Below are positions 10,893 through 23,130 of a stretch of 64,000 bases of DNA, piece after piece; the stretch's first letter is position 1; the number at the start of each line of letters is the position of its first letter. Made by a program: the position numbers and the translations under genes. The notes under the pieces are model-generated. The model made no database searches. It was given only the letters and a program-made list of their open reading frames with translations, and was not told where the DNA came from. Source of the DNA: Amaurobius ferox (taxonomy: Eukaryota > Arthropoda > Arachnida > Araneae > Amaurobiidae); NCBI GenBank assembly GCA_951213105.1, contig OX578142.1, forward strand, positions 115,317,065-115,381,064, read 5' to 3'.

Positions 10893-11890
10893 ATCTGATG
10901 TGGGCAGCACATGACTTTCCCTGCAGACTCAAATTCATATTTTCGTATTTAATAATTTGTTAGATTGAATTAAATTGCACCAAATAACACTAAATTTGCA
11001 TTTTTATTTCAATTTTTGCTTTTATTCGGTAATTGGACATTTTTCCGAAATCGCCGTAACAAAAATGCAAGAAATCTCAAATATCTTGAGAACGATTAGT
11101 CCTAAAGCATAATGGAGTGTGTTATATTCTTTTCCTCGTCAAAAATTGCGTATGAAACAAGAATTTAATTGCTACATTTCAGCATAAGTAGTTTTTTTTT
11201 TAGATTTTGGCGATTTTTGCGGGCTATTTCGTAAAAAAGGCAGGTTGTTTTTTTCTGAATCGTGCCAAAATCTAATCAGCACCAGAGTGTCTCAAAAGTA
11301 ACTCATCTACCAAATTTTGTGAAATTTGGTCAATTAGTATTTTTGCTAGGGTCGGCACATGAAATTTTTGCGGGCCATTTCGTAAAAAGAGGCAGGTTGT
11401 TTGTTGTTCTTTTCCGAATCGTACTAAAATCTAATCAGCACCAGAATATCCTGCAAGTAACTTATCTACCAAACTTTGTGAAATGTGGTCAATTAGTATT
11501 TTAGAGAGAATGGATACATTCTCTTTTTTGCTGGCCATTCCGCAAAAAAAGACGGGTTCTGTTTTTACGAATCCTACCAAAAACAAATCAGCACCAGGGT
11601 CTCACCCAAGTAACTCACCTACCAAATTTTATGAAATTCAGTCCATTAGTTTTTAGTTAGAGTGGTTACATACATTGCACAGACAGACAGAGAGACAGGC
11701 AGAGAGAGAGAGAGACAGACAGATAGACAGACACACAGAGACACACACACACAGACGGCACACTAAAAATAGTATTTTCGTATTCTAGAGGTCTCGAAAC
11801 GTGTAGATCCGTGGAAAATTCGAGAGTTATGGTTTTCGGTTTGATTCCAATACTTTCCCTATACATTACCATGTATTGCAGCGAAAATAA
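10893..11890 (+). mobile_element. HxA element, array copy 2 (three internal repeats)
   Basis: Begins directly after copy 1 with the same AATCTGATGTGGGCAGCACA terminus and ends in a mutated hairpin (ATGTATTGCAGCGAAAATAA). It is ~250 bp longer than its neighbours because the ~150-bp internal repeat occurs three times (near 11213, 11367 and 11527). The GACAGACAGA/CACACA tract is at about 11680-11755. The internal repeats keep a shared open frame at 11262-11504. Confidence 0.85.
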
Positions 11891-11892
11891 AA

Positions 11893-12649
11893 ATCTGATG
11901 TGTGCAGCACATGCCTTTCCCTGCAGACTTATATCCACGTTCTCTTTATTTTAATTAAATTTATTTCATTTTTAATTCAATTTTCGTTCTCATTTGATAA
12001 CTGGACATATTTTCGAAGGTGGCGTAGAGAAAATACGAAAAAACTAAAATATCTCGAGAACGGCTACTCCTAGTGTAATGGGGTTGGTTTTATTCATTCC
12101 ATCGCTAAACATTGTGTGTAAAACAAGCATTTAATGGATTATTTCAGCATATGTAGATTTTTATTTTAGATTTTGACGATTTTTGCGGGCCATTTTGCAA
12201 AAAACGGCAGGTTATTTTTTCCGAATCGTACCAAGATCTAATCAGCACCAGGGTGACCCACAAGTGACTTATCTACCGAATTTTGTGAAATTTGGTCCAT
12301 TAGTTTTTCAGCTAGAGTGGATACAAGCTTTTGCGGACCATTTTGCAAAAAAAAGGTGGGTTCTTTTACCCCGAATCGTACCCAAAACTAATCAGCACCA
12401 GATTCGCCCACAAGTGACTTACTTACCAAATTTTATGGAATTCGGTCCATTAGTTTTTTAGTTAGAGTGGATACAAAATCTGCACAGACAGACAGACACA
12501 CACACACACACAGACGTCACGCTAAAAATAGTTTTTTCGTATTCTAGAGGTCTTAAAACGTGTAGTTCCGTCGAAAACTCGAGTTGCGATTTTCGGCATG
12601 ATTCCAATACTTTCCCTATATATTACCATGTACTGCAGGGAAAGTAAAA
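11893..12649 (+). mobile_element. HxA element, array copy 3
   Basis: Head-to-tail with copy 2. It has the 5' terminus ATCTGATGTGTGCAGCACAT, two internal repeats (about 12181 and 12330), a CACACA tract at about 12485-12512 and an intact hairpin end (ACTTTCCCTATATATTACC ... CTGCAGGGAAAGTAA). The plus-strand frame 12183-12461 runs through both internal repeats because their spacing is a multiple of three. Confidence 0.85.
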
Positions 12650-13457
12650 ATCTGATATGGGCCGCACATGACTTTTCCTGCAGACTCAAAATCATATTTT
12701 CTTTATTTCTTTAATAATTCGTTAGATTGAGTTTAATTGCACCAAATAACACTAAATTTGCATTTTTAATTCAATTTTTGTTTTTATTTTGTAATGGAAC
12801 ATTTCTCCGAAATCGATGTAGCAAAAATGCAAGAAATCTCAAATATCTTAAGAACGGTTAGTCCTAAAATATAATGGAGTGTGTTATATACTTTTCCTCG
12901 TCAAAAATTGCTTATAGAACAATAATTTAATTGATACATTTCAGCATACGTAGTCTTTATTTTTTTCCAGATTTTGGCCTTGTTTTCCGGCCATTTCGTA
13001 AAGAAAGGCATGTTGCTCTTTCCCGAATCGTATCAAAATCTAATCAGCACTAGAGCATCCTACAAGTAATTTATCTACCAAATTTTGTGAAATTTGGTCA
13101 ATTAATATTTTAGCTAGAGTGGATATGTGAAATTTTTACGGGCCATTTCGCAAAATAAGGCGGGTTCTATTTTTACGAATCCTACCCAAAACTAATCAGC
13201 ACCAGGGTCTCATCCAAGTGACTTGCATACCGAATTTTATGAAATTCGGTCCTTTGGTTTTTAGTTAGAGTGGATACATACATTGCACAGATAGACAGAC
13301 ACACAGACGCACACACACACACACACGTCAGGCTAAAAACAGTTTTTTCGTATTCTAGAGGTTTTAAACGTGTAGATCCGTCGAAAACTCGAGTTGTGAT
13401 TTTCGGTGTGATTCCAATACTTTCCCATACATTACCATGTATTGCAGGGAAAGTAAA
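12650..13457 (+). mobile_element. HxA element, array copy 4
   Basis: The last unit of the array: a mutated 5' end (TCTGATATGGGCCGCACATG), two internal repeats (about 12965 and 13130), a CACACACAC tract at about 13310-13326 and the hairpin end TACTTTCCCATACATTACC ... TTGCAGGGAAAGTAA. Confidence 0.85.
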
Positions 13458-13659
13458 AATTGTCTTTATTCAAATGACGTCATCGAAATATAGATCGTCT
13501 GGCTCTCTATGTAAAAGCACTGAATATTTCATTCATATACTTTTATTTCAGACTCCAGAGTTGAATAATTTTTCGTGGAAAGAAATTCATCAATTCTTAT
13601 ACAACTCATCTATAAACAATCACTTGTTTACATTTTGCATCCATTAAATTTAGGCTTCC

Positions 13660-14290
13660 TCGTAGAATTAATCAATGTTTGATGATCATTTAAACTCAAA
13701 AATATTGTAATTCCGTTGGCGCAGTATATAGATGCACAGAAAATACGAAAAAATAAAGAGCTTTTAGGACGGATGCAACACTAGATATATTACATTTAAA
13801 AGAACTTTAAAAATCACCATTTTTACTCTGGGTAAAAATATGGATGCCTTATTTAATTTTGAAGTGTGTCACGTGATCTCTTCAGAGTATATGGATGCAA
13901 TACTATTTTAATTTTTATTTAAAAAACTACCAAACATAATATGCTGAATTTTTTTAATGTATTTTATGGGATAATTTTTTAATATTTCCTAAAATTTTCG
14001 ATGAAATTTGTGATTTTAAATTCCCTTAAAAAATGTTTGAAAAATTAGGTCCCATACGGTTCAGTGCATTTAATTTTTCAACCTTTGTTCAATCCAAAAC
14101 TAATTGTGTGATATTATTCATTTACATTCTCATATGTCCCGTAGACCGTCTCAACAACATAGTAAAATTTCAAGTCATTTTTAATAAAGTCATTTTTACG
14201 GCAGTTATCGTGCGAACAGACAGACAGACAGACCGACCGACAGAATGAAAAGTCATAAATACTTTCAATTATGTTGTAAAGTGTTGAAAA
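13660..14290 (+). mobile_element. HxE element, copy 1
   Basis: Homologous by eye to 38840-39462 (TATAGATGCACA, TTTTAGGACGGATG, TGTCACGTGATCTCTTCA, CATTTACATTCTCATATG, GTCATTTTTACGGCAGTT). It ends with a GACAGACAGACAGACC tract and a hairpin (ACTTTCAATTATGTTGTAAAGTG), so it follows the microsatellite plus ACTTT...AAAGT layout of the other Hx families with unrelated body sequence. The 5' limit is not seen. Flanking DNA at 13458-13660 (CAAATGACGTCATCGAAATA) resembles 52660-52860. Confidence 0.65.
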
Positions 14291-14540
14291 ACAATGACAG
14301 TACCAAAAACTTTATTCACCCGGTTATAAAATAAGTTTAACAGCTAATTAATTTATATTATTGACATCAACTTAATCGTAAAACGTCTGTCGTAACTAAG
14401 AAAGTTTTACTACGGTTCTATTAAATAGCAAATACGTATTCTATAGATTATATATCAACGAAATTCTAAGCGATTAAGTTAATCAACAACTGGATTATAT
14501 CAATGAGTTCTTCAAAATAAACGACACAATATTTTTGTAT

Positions 14541-15297
14541 ATTACTTTCCCTGCAATACATGGCAATGTATAGGGAAAGTATTGGAATCATGCCGAAAAT
14601 CACAACTCGAGTTTTCGACGGATCTACACGTTTCGAGACCTCTAGAATACGAAAATACCATTTTTAACGCGACGTCTGTGTGTCTGTCTGTCTGTCTGTC
14701 TGTGCAGATTTTGTATCCACTCTAACTAAAAAACTAATGGACCGAATTTCACAAAATTTTGTAGGTAAGTCACTTGTGGGCGGGGCTGGTACTGATTAGT
14801 TTTGGGTACGATTCGGAATAAAATAACCCGCCTTTTTTGCGAAATGGCCCGCAAAAGCTTGTATCCACTCTAGCTGAAAAACTAATGGACCGAATTTCAC
14901 AAAATTCGGTAGATGAGTCACGTATAGGTTACCCTGGTGCTGATTAGATTTTGGTACCATTCAGAAAAAAATAACCTGCCTTTTTTTGTAGAATGGCCCG
15001 CAAAAATTGCCGAAATCTAAACTAAAAAGCTACGTATGCTCAAATATATCCATTAAATGCTTGTTTAATGCGTAATTTTTAACGAAGAAAAGAATAAGAC
15101 TAACCCCATTACACTAGGTCTAGCCGTTCTCGAGATATTTTAGTTTTTCGTACTTTCCCTACGCCACCTTTGAAAATAAGCCCGGTTACCGCATGAGAAC
15201 GAAAATTGAATTAAAAGTGAAATAAATTTAGTTAAAATAAAGAGAACGTTAATATAAGTCTGCAGGGAATGTCATATGCTGCCCACATCAGATTTTT
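14541..15297 (-). mobile_element. HxA element, inverted copy 5
   Basis: Full-length and inverted relative to the array: hairpin end at the left (TTACTTTCCCTGCAATACAT ... TAGGGAAAGT), a GTCT microsatellite at about 14680-14703, two internal repeats, and the 5' terminus at the right (CTGCAGGGAATGTCATATGC then GCCCACATCAGATTTTTT). Its 5' portion from 15111 on is part of a 667-bp duplication. Confidence 0.85.
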
Positions 15298-15373
15298 TTA
15301 TAAGGAGTGATCAACCGATAACGAAGTACTATATTTGCTTATCGCCTGTGAAATTACGCTGCTTTTAAAAACA

Positions 15374-15431
<58 letters not shown>

Positions 15432-16404
15432 AAAGCTGTATGGTGGATGGTATTGCATTTTTACTTCCCCTGCAATACATGGTAATGTATAGGGAAAGTA
15501 TTGGAATCATACCAAAAATCACAACTCGAATTTTCGAAGGAAGGATCTACACGTTTCGAGACCTCTAGAATACGAAAAAACTATTTTTAGCGTGACGTCT
15601 GTGTGTCTGTCTGTCTGTGCAATTAATTTATCCACTCTAACTAAAAAACTAATGGACCCAATTTCATAAAATTTGGTAGGTAAGTTACTTGGATGAGACC
15701 CTGGTGCTGATTAGTTTTTGGTACGATTCGTAAAAATAGAATCCGCCTTTTTTTGCAAAATGGTCCGTAAAAATTATACACTAGGTCTAGCCGTTCTCGA
15801 GATATTTTAGTTTTTCGTACTTTCCCTACGCCACCTTTGAAAATAAGCCCGGTTACCGCATGAGAACGAAAATTGAATTAAAAGTGAAATAAATTTAGTT
15901 AAAATAAAGAGAACGTTAATATAAGTCTGCAGGGAATGTCATGTGCTGCCCACATCAGATTTTTTTATAAGGAGTGATCAACCGATAACGAAGTACTATA
16001 TTTACTTATCGCCTGTGAAATTACGCTGCTTTTAAAAACAAGTTTATATATATATATATGCAAAAGCTGTATGGTGGATGGTATTGCATTTTTACTTCCC
16101 CTGCAATACATGGTAATGTATAGGGAAAGTATTGGAATCATACCAAAAATCACAACTCGAATTTTCGAAGGATCTACACGTTTCGAGACCTCTAGAATAC
16201 GAAAAAACTATTTTTAGCGTGACGTCTGTGTGTCTGTCTGTCTGTGCAATTAATTTATCCACTCTAACTAAAAAACTAATGGACCCAATTTCATAAAATT
16301 TGGTAGGTAAGTTACTTGGATGAGACCCTGGTGCTGATTAGTTTTTGGTACGATTCGTAAAAACAGAATCCGCCTTTTTTTGCAAAATGGTCCGTAAAAA
16401 TTTC
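15111..16404. repeat. Recent 667-bp tandem duplication
   Basis: 15111-15777 and 15778 to about 16404 are nearly identical by eye. They share the end of an HxA element, a unique ~150-bp spacer (AAGGAGTGATCAACCGATAA; CAAAAGCTGTATGGTGGATG) and the start of the next HxA. Visible differences are a TA run of about 50 bases (15378-15428) against about 17 (16044-16060), a 4-base insertion (AAGGAAGGATC against AAGGATC) near 15536, and a few substitutions. Low divergence suggests a very recent event or an assembly artefact. Confidence 0.85.
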
Positions 16405-16893
16405 ATGTATCCACTCTAGCTAAAATACTAAATGACCAAATTTCACAAAATTTGGTAGCTAAGTTACTTGTAGGATACTCTGGTGCTGATTAGATTTTGG
16501 TACGATTCGGAAATGAACAACCTGCCTTTTTTTACGAAATGGCCAGCAAAAATTGCAAAAATCTAAAAAACACAAAAGACTGCTTATGCTCAAATGTATC
16601 AATTAAATTCTTGTTTTATACACAATTTTTGACGAGGAAAAGAATATAACATATTCCATTATACTTTAGGACTAACCGTTCTCAAGATATTTGAGATTTC
16701 TTTCATTTTTGTTACGTCGTTTTCGGAAAAATATCCTATTACCAAATAAAAACAAAAATTTAATTAAAAATGCAAATTGAGTGTTATTTGGTTCAATTAA
16801 ACTCAATTTAATGAATTATTAAAGAAATAAAGAAAATATGAATTTCAGTCTGCAGGGAAAGTCATGTACTGTCCACATCAGATGTTTTAATTT
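15452..16893 (-). mobile_element. HxA element, inverted copy 6, split by the duplication
   Basis: The hairpin ends appear twice (about 15460-15500 and 16096-16134) because of the 667-bp duplication. From the second one the element runs through two internal repeats to the 5' terminus at about 16852-16893 (GTCTGCAGGGAAAGTCATGT, CCACATCAGATG). Copy structure is otherwise canonical. Confidence 0.75.
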
Positions 16894-16894
16894 A

Positions 16895-17613
16895 AGGCAT
16901 CTGGGAGCATTTGTCATTGTCATAATCGCTACAAATTTTGGAAATGTAATTAAACGAGAAATAATAGGGGAATTTTATGAAAATAAATGTTTATAAGTCC
17001 TATTTATTACTGTTTATTTTCGTGTATAATGTATATATATTTCTATAAAGTCTTTATTGATTGTATAATTTATATTCTCCATAGTACATTTAATTGCTGC
17101 CATTTATAGAACGAAATTATCATATATGTTTCTTCTGTCATTATGATATCTAGGTCCATGTTGTACGCTAACACTATGATAACAGTCAGAGAAATTTCAA
17201 TTCAATGTTCAAATGGTATTTACAAGCTACGCTTGCTAGATTTTCGCAGTCTCTCTAACATACACCGTAACTGTAAAGCATTTTCCCTTTTCAAGTATTT
17301 CACAAAAGTTATAGCTCTCGTGGTAGTATTATCATATGTGGTCATAACCAAACACAACTTCTCTTCTTTATATAACAACTGCTATAATAAAAATTAAATA
17401 AATTATCAGTAAATCAACGCGTCTAAGGCATCGCGTTGTACTGAACATGTCTAAATAGAGAAATGCATATCCCAAATAAAGGATGTTTCTCACTATAAAT
17501 TTGAATTATTTATTAGCATGGTTAACATATTCGTATTAGCGTTATCGCATAACCTTTAAGATGCGTTACAGGATAAATAATTATGCACGCAGAGATGGTA
17601 TTTGTTGTGGATT
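16895..17613. other. Low-copy AT-rich DNA
   Basis: No gene recognised. The 84-codon frame at 17143-17397 has no recognisable motif and is typical of chance frames in this window. Confidence 0.4.
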
Positions 17614-17884
17614 TATATACAAATATAATTCACATATTAGTATTCATATACAAGTATAATTCACATATTAGTATTCATATACAAGTATAATTCACATATT
17701 AGTATTCATATACAAGTATAATTCACATATTAGTATTCATATACAAGTATAATTCACATATTAGTATTCATATACAAGTATAATTCACATATTAGTATTC
17801 ATATACAAGTATAATTCACATATTAGTATTCATATACAGGTATAATTCACATATTAGTATTCATATACAAGTATAATTCACATT
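17614..17884. repeat. 31-bp minisatellite, about 8.5 copies
   Basis: The unit TATTCATATACAAGTATAAT plus TCACATATTAG repeats with a 31-bp period from 17641 (starts at 17641, 17672, 17703, 17734, 17765, 17796, 17827, 17858), preceded by a partial unit. Copies are almost perfect (one CAGG for CAAG near 17837), so the array is young or homogenised. There are no spacers, so it is not a CRISPR array. Confidence 0.95.
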
Positions 17885-18077
17885 ATTCACATTCACACAA
17901 TTTGATTCTCATGGTTGTTATTAAATTTGCATTAGATTTATGATACACATCTGCAAGGTATCCTTCGCGAGGTAAAATCCACATAAAAATTTATCTTGGA
18001 TTTATAGTATGAACATCCATGCTGTAACATTTATAAACATTTATTAATATGCTGTAAACATTTATCAATTAATTGTA

Positions 18078-18771
18078 GTGTGTCGACTTGACTTTCTTAT
18101 ACCCAAATCCATTTTTAAGTAGCATTTTTTTTATTTTGTTTTTGTTTTTGTTTTTTTCCAAAATTTGCAAAAAAAAATTTAAAAAATCGGTATCGTGAGT
18201 CCACATGATTACAATTATAGTGTGTTATCCTTCACTTTAAAGGGCTTGATAAATATTTCGATAGATACCATAATTGACAATGTGCATCCTCGGGAGGGAG
18301 GGGTAACTTGACCCCCGAGGAGGCTAATGGCGTCACGAACAAAAAAATTGTATCGCGGTTGATTTTCACAACAATGAACTATTAAGTCTCGTGATCATTG
18401 AACCTAAATAATAATTTTTATGCATGATTATGTCAAATTTTGTCCAATGCTGCCATGTTATAAAAATATATAATTCTGAATAAATTACGAAGTTTTTTCT
18501 TGAATTAAGAAAAAATTCCATTTAGTTCTAGATTCTTTCATAACAAAGCCGGATACGAATTTTCGTGAGATTTCCTTGATATTTGTGGTCACTGTCGTGT
18601 GCACAAAAAATTGTCCACAGGCAGACAGGCGGCCATCACTCCAAAAATAAATCAAAACGTGTTCAGAAGGTCTTAAAATATAGATTGGCATCAAAATCTC
18701 GAATTCGAAAATTTTCGTGAAAACAATACTTTCTTTATACTATATTGCATAGAATGAGAAAGTAAAAATTG
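18078..18771 (+). mobile_element. HxC element, copy 2
   Basis: 5' end GTGTCGACTTGACTTTCTTATACC, then a body with AAAATCGGTATCGTGAGTCC, TTCACTTTAAAGGGCTTGAT and TTGACCCCCGAGGAGG, then the 3' module (AAAATTGTCCACAGGCAGACAGG, CTTAAAATATAGATTGGCATC) and the hairpin ACTTTCTTTATAC ... AATGAGAAAGTAA. It matches copies at 21.1 and 45.6 kb. Non-autonomous. Confidence 0.8.
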
Positions 18772-19925
18772 CAATTGCGAAAGATTTGCATGAAATTTTA
18801 CATCCATAAAAGTTTACATCGATGCTAGTAATATCAACGTGTTACAGGTATTTGAATACGAGCAATAACTTTAAAGTTTTAATATAAAACACATTACAAT
18901 TCTTTTTTATTTTAAATCTAAATCAGTTATTGTGGAAATATATTTCAAACTCAAGTCTGTTGATATCTGCATAGAGAACTAAATTTCAGGTTTGAGCACA
19001 TTTATGTAGTTTATCTCATTACAGCCATTCCCTCTCTTCTTAAAAAGACAAAGGTTCATACAGGTAAGCAGTGAAGAGCTTTTCTCAAAACGATCTCCAT
19101 TCAAAAGGTTTAATTATCAAATTAAAACATATTTTGTTATAATTTTAATTTTTATTCTGTAAGACATTAGATAATTTGAATTATTCTTTGATAATTTTTC
19201 GCAATACCTGGCAGTTACACCTATTCGAATTTCTTTCTGCCATTTTCATTTACCAGGAAAGCCGAAGATTCGTTTAATAATCAGAAATAATTTGTTTCAT
19301 ATTGTTCTCTAAATCTATATGTCTCAACAACGGGTAATCCATCATGACATTTATTTGTCCTCGTAAAATAATTTTATAACAGTATCATCTTATAAGATCC
19401 TCCTTGCGCATCCTATAACCATGAAGGATAGTCTGAAAGGTCCCCGGCAGACCTCTCAGAGGATCAGTGCCTGGTTGTGACAGCATTGCCATGCTCATGG
19501 AATGATGGGTTGCAGATGAGCTGTAAGACAAAAGAGGGCCTCCTCTGTATCACTATAGATTTTGGAGTAGCTGTATAGGGTGAGCAGTAGATCGAACCCC
19601 GTTTCATTAGTTGCCTGGAGACACCACTTGAAGTATTTTGAGTGGAATATCCAACAAGAAAAGTGCATTGTCTTTTCCGACTTTGCCAATACGCTGGAGG
19701 CTAATGAAGAGGAATCAAATCTCGTGGGGTGGGGTGGGGGAAGGGGCGTTTTATCAATGTACATAAATGTCAGTAAAGATTCAAGTAATTGCTCTAAAGT
19801 TTTTTAAACAATTCTGTGTATAAAATTCTTGGTGTTTTCAGTATATTTTGAAAAGGTGGGTTTTAAATTGCTAATAGAATAGTAGACGTGAGGACTTTAA
19901 ATTAAATATTTGTGAACAGAAACAA
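18772..19925. other. Low-copy DNA
   Basis: No gene or repeat is recognised apart from a possible old repeat at 19395-19535 resembling 8098-8230. A G-rich run occurs at 19727-19745. Opposing short frames at about 19495-19807 are not credible genes. Confidence 0.35.
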
Positions 19926-20214
19926 AAATATGATGTGGGCAGCATATGACTTTATATAATGCAATAAATTTGCAAATTTCACGATGGAAACATTATGTAC
20001 AAGATATACAGCACAATGTTTTTATTTTAATGCTGAATAGTATGTATATTTTCAGTTTTTTCACATGACAACATATAAAACCATTTCGAAGTACCCAATT
20101 AACTTTTGAAGTAACCTATTCGACACAACTCTAAATTGCCAATTATCAATATTGATAGCATCCGCAATGAGCAATAAAGTCCCTATATTAATATATCTAT
20201 ATCCTTATATTAAT

Positions 20215-20695
20215 ATATTTATTTATTTTCATGATTTTTCCATTTTAGATCACAAACCATTTTAGGCCTTTTCTATTTTAGACCAAATATCCTGAGAACA
20301 GTGAATGTTAACGGGTGTTATAAATGTCATTCGTTTTACTTTCCTAGCGCTGAGCTAGAGGAAAGTATGATGATAGTGATTGTGGCCTGTACCACTTTTC
20401 TTAATATATATGTTTTTAAAAGTAGAGTAAGTAACATTTTTACTTTAACCAATGTAGTCTAAAAAAAGTATAGTGAACGTCATTTTATCACACATCGAAT
20501 TTGTACATCGGTGGGGATAATGGAAACCATCCCTAGATACCAGAAATGACTTTTGATGATGTGTTGTTTGTCAAATCGTTAACCCTTCGTAATCTCAAAA
20601 ATCACTTAGGCGATTCTGACCCAATTTGGCTAGCAAGTTTTATATGTTATGTAGATGTGAACGCAGAAAAATAATCTGAAAAATTTATATAATTT
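20215..20695 (-). mobile_element. HxD element, copy 1, nested
   Basis: A ~480-bp segment is shared with 22300-22780 (TTCCATTTTAGATCACAAACC, GGGTGTTATAAATGTCATTC, TGACTTTTGATGATGTGTTG). It contains the hairpin ACTTTCCTAGCGCTGAGCTAGAGGAAAGTA (about 20338-20369), read here as a minus-strand 3' hairpin. It splits HxB body sequence, so it is a later insertion or lies beside one; exact ends are uncertain. Confidence 0.65.
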
Positions 20696-21069
20696 AGCTA
20701 TAATTCATCAATTTGGCGTTATTTTCGTTAATTTAGTCATTTTTGCAATTTTAACAAAATGTTTGTCAATCTAGGGCGAAATACTGCCAATATTACCAGA
20801 TGGGGTTATTTCGCTAAGTTCACCAAATTTATCCTCAAGTCTTAGAAGCAAACAGAGAAAAGAACATTTTTAATTGTCTGTTGGTGAATTCTTAGGTGTC
20901 AAAATACAGAACTATTACACAAAGTATCTTCTCTCGTGAATGGAACGAACTAGATCCACGAGATTGATGTTTACAAACGTATTGCAAACATATGAAAAGT
21001 AAACATACTTCCCAATAGTTAATACTTTTTCATTTTATGTGACATTTTTGATAAATTTTAAATAACTGG

Positions 21070-21738
21070 GATGTTGCCCAACTCGACTTTCTCATACCAT
21101 AATCCATTTTTAAATAGCTTGTGGTTATTTTTTTCCTGCAAATTTTAAAAGTAAAATTTTAAAAAATCGGTATTGTTGATCAAATGATTACAATAGCGTG
21201 GTTCCCTTCACTTTAAAGGGCTTGATAAAATCTTTCAATTCATACCATACTTGACAATGTACCCCCGGGGTGTTAACTCCCCCCCCACCATGGGGGCCAA
21301 CAGTGTCAGGAGGACAAAAATTGTATCGCGGCTATTTTTGACGACAATGATTGAAACTATCAAGTCTCGTGATAATTGAGCCATAAATAATCCCATAATT
21401 ATGTCAAATTTTGTCCTATACTGCCATGTTAAAAAAATGCAGAAGTTTGAATACATTTCGAAGTTTTCACTCGAATTAAAAACCATTCTATCTAGGTCTA
21501 GGTTTTTTGATAACAAAGCTGGATATAAAGTTTCGTGAAAATCCGATAATATTTGTAGTAGCTATCTTACACACAAGAAATCGATCACAGACAGCAGACA
21601 GACAGACGGACACTACTCCAAAAATGGCCAACACGAGTTCAGGAGGTCTTAATACATATATTGACATCAAAATTTCGAAATCGAAAATTTTCCTGAAAGC
21701 AATGCTTTCTCAGTACCACGTATATGAAATTAAAAGTG
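21070..21738 (+). mobile_element. HxC element, copy 3, nested in HxB
   Basis: Runs from CAACTCGACTTTCTCATACC to the end of the 3' module (CACAAGAAATCGATCACAGACA, GACAGACGGACACTACTCC, CAATGCTTTCTCAGTACCACG). It sits inside HxB sequence: GATAAATTTTA lies to its left and TGCAATACCTCGAGAAAGG to its right, which are contiguous in other HxB copies. The order of events is therefore readable: HxB first, HxC later. Confidence 0.78.
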
Positions 21739-21869
21739 CAATACCTCGAGAAAGGTCCATGCTGACGTTCTGAAATTTGTGTCAAATGTTTTCTATTGAA
21801 AATTTACACAAGACATGATTATTTAAGTATCATTATTAAAGGTTCTGAATTTTCAATGATTTTTTTTTA

Positions 21870-22300
21870 AATCTGGGACAATCCAATATCTAAAGAACGA
21901 AATGTTACCATTCTGTAAATTATTTCATGCTATATTAAAATATTACAGTCTATATTAAAATAATTACATATAAAACATCTTATTTTGTTACAAACATAAG
22001 CATAATCGTTGTTTTCTGCTTTTTTCGAATTTCGAAAAAAAAAAATCCCTTTAAAACTGAAGATGTTCCTCTTTTCCGGGCTCTTTGATAATCAAGAGAC
22101 TTTTGAATTGTTTTAGTTGAAGGAATCGTGACTAATTTTATTGGATTTGCTTACTCTGGTCTAGCGATATTGTTCTGTATGTGTAGCAAATAAAATTCCA
22201 ATATCTCAGAAATGGCCCATAACTCCCAAACAGTGTTGTTCATTCATTTTGGATTTGAAAGTACATGCAAAAAACCTGCTTATTTTATAATAGTAAAAAC
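21870..22300. other. Low-copy AT-rich DNA
   Basis: Nothing recognised. Confidence 0.35.
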
Positions 22301-23130
22301 ATTTATTTCTTTTCATGATTCTTCCATTTTAAATCACAAACCATTTTAGGCCTTTTCCATTTTAGACCAAATATCCTGAGAAATGTTAACGGGTGTTATA
22401 AATGTCATTCGTTTTACTTTCCTAGCGCTAAACTAGAGGAAGCTATGATGATAGTGACTGTGGCCTATACCACTTTTCTTAATATATATGCTTTTAAAAG
22501 TAGATTAAGTAACATTTTTACTTTAACCAATGTAGCCTAAAAAAGGTATAGTAATCGTCATTTTATCACACATTGAATTTTTACATCGGTGGAGATACTA
22601 GAAACCATGCCTAGATACCAGAAATGACTTTTGCTGATGTGTTGTTTATCAAATCGTTAGCCCTTCGTAATCTCAAAAATCACTTAAGCGATTCTGTTCC
22701 AATTTGGCTGACAAGTTTTATATGTTATGTAGATGTGAACGCAGAAAAATAATCTGAAAAATGTATATAATATAGCTATAAAACGGATTTATGTCAAAAT
22801 CATTGGCCCTTCGTATTTTCAAAAACGGACTTAATTTGGGTGGTATACTGCGTATATTATTTAGATGTGATCACAAAAAAAGAATCCGAAAAATGTATAT
22901 AATTTAGCTATAAAACAAGATTTTGTCAAAATCATTGAATCTTTGAAATCTCAAAATCCACTGAAATATTTGGACTAATTTTGGGTGGTATACCGTGTAT
23001 AATGTATAAATGTGTTTCAAAAAAGGAATTTTAAGATAATTTGGCTCAAAGATCGCATGTCCACTTCCAATGCGTTATGGAAAATCTCGGAATGACCCCG
23101 AACCTGCAGATTTAAATAAAAATTCAAGTA
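22300..23130 (-). mobile_element. HxD element, copy 2, with internal tandem repeat
   Basis: The first ~480 bp match 20215-20695, including the hairpin ACTTTCCTAGCGCTAAACTAGAGGAAGCTA (about 22420-22448). It continues with further ~125-bp internal units (CATTGGCCCTTCGTATTTTC, GTATATAATTTAGCTATAAAAC; near 22660, 22790 and 22925). Internal tandem units plus a terminal hairpin recall HxA. Confidence 0.65.

Larger units (their letters stand above)
19927..21870 (+). mobile_element. HxB element, copy with two nested insertions
   Basis: The 5' terminus is at 19929 (TATGATGTGGGCAGCATATG). HxB body pieces follow in canonical order: TCTAAATTGCCAATTATCAATATTG, then (after an interruption) ATTCATCAATTTGGCGTTATT, then ACTATTACACAAAGTATCTTC and ATTGCAAACATATGAAAAGT, then (after a second interruption) TGCAATACCTCGAGAAAGG. 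The interruptions are an HxD copy and an HxC copy. The 3' module and hairpin are not recognisable after about 21870. Confidence 0.7.

Noticed and set aside
17614..17884. CRISPR-like array
   Set aside because: The 31-bp units are contiguous with no unique spacers, in an animal-type genome: a minisatellite.
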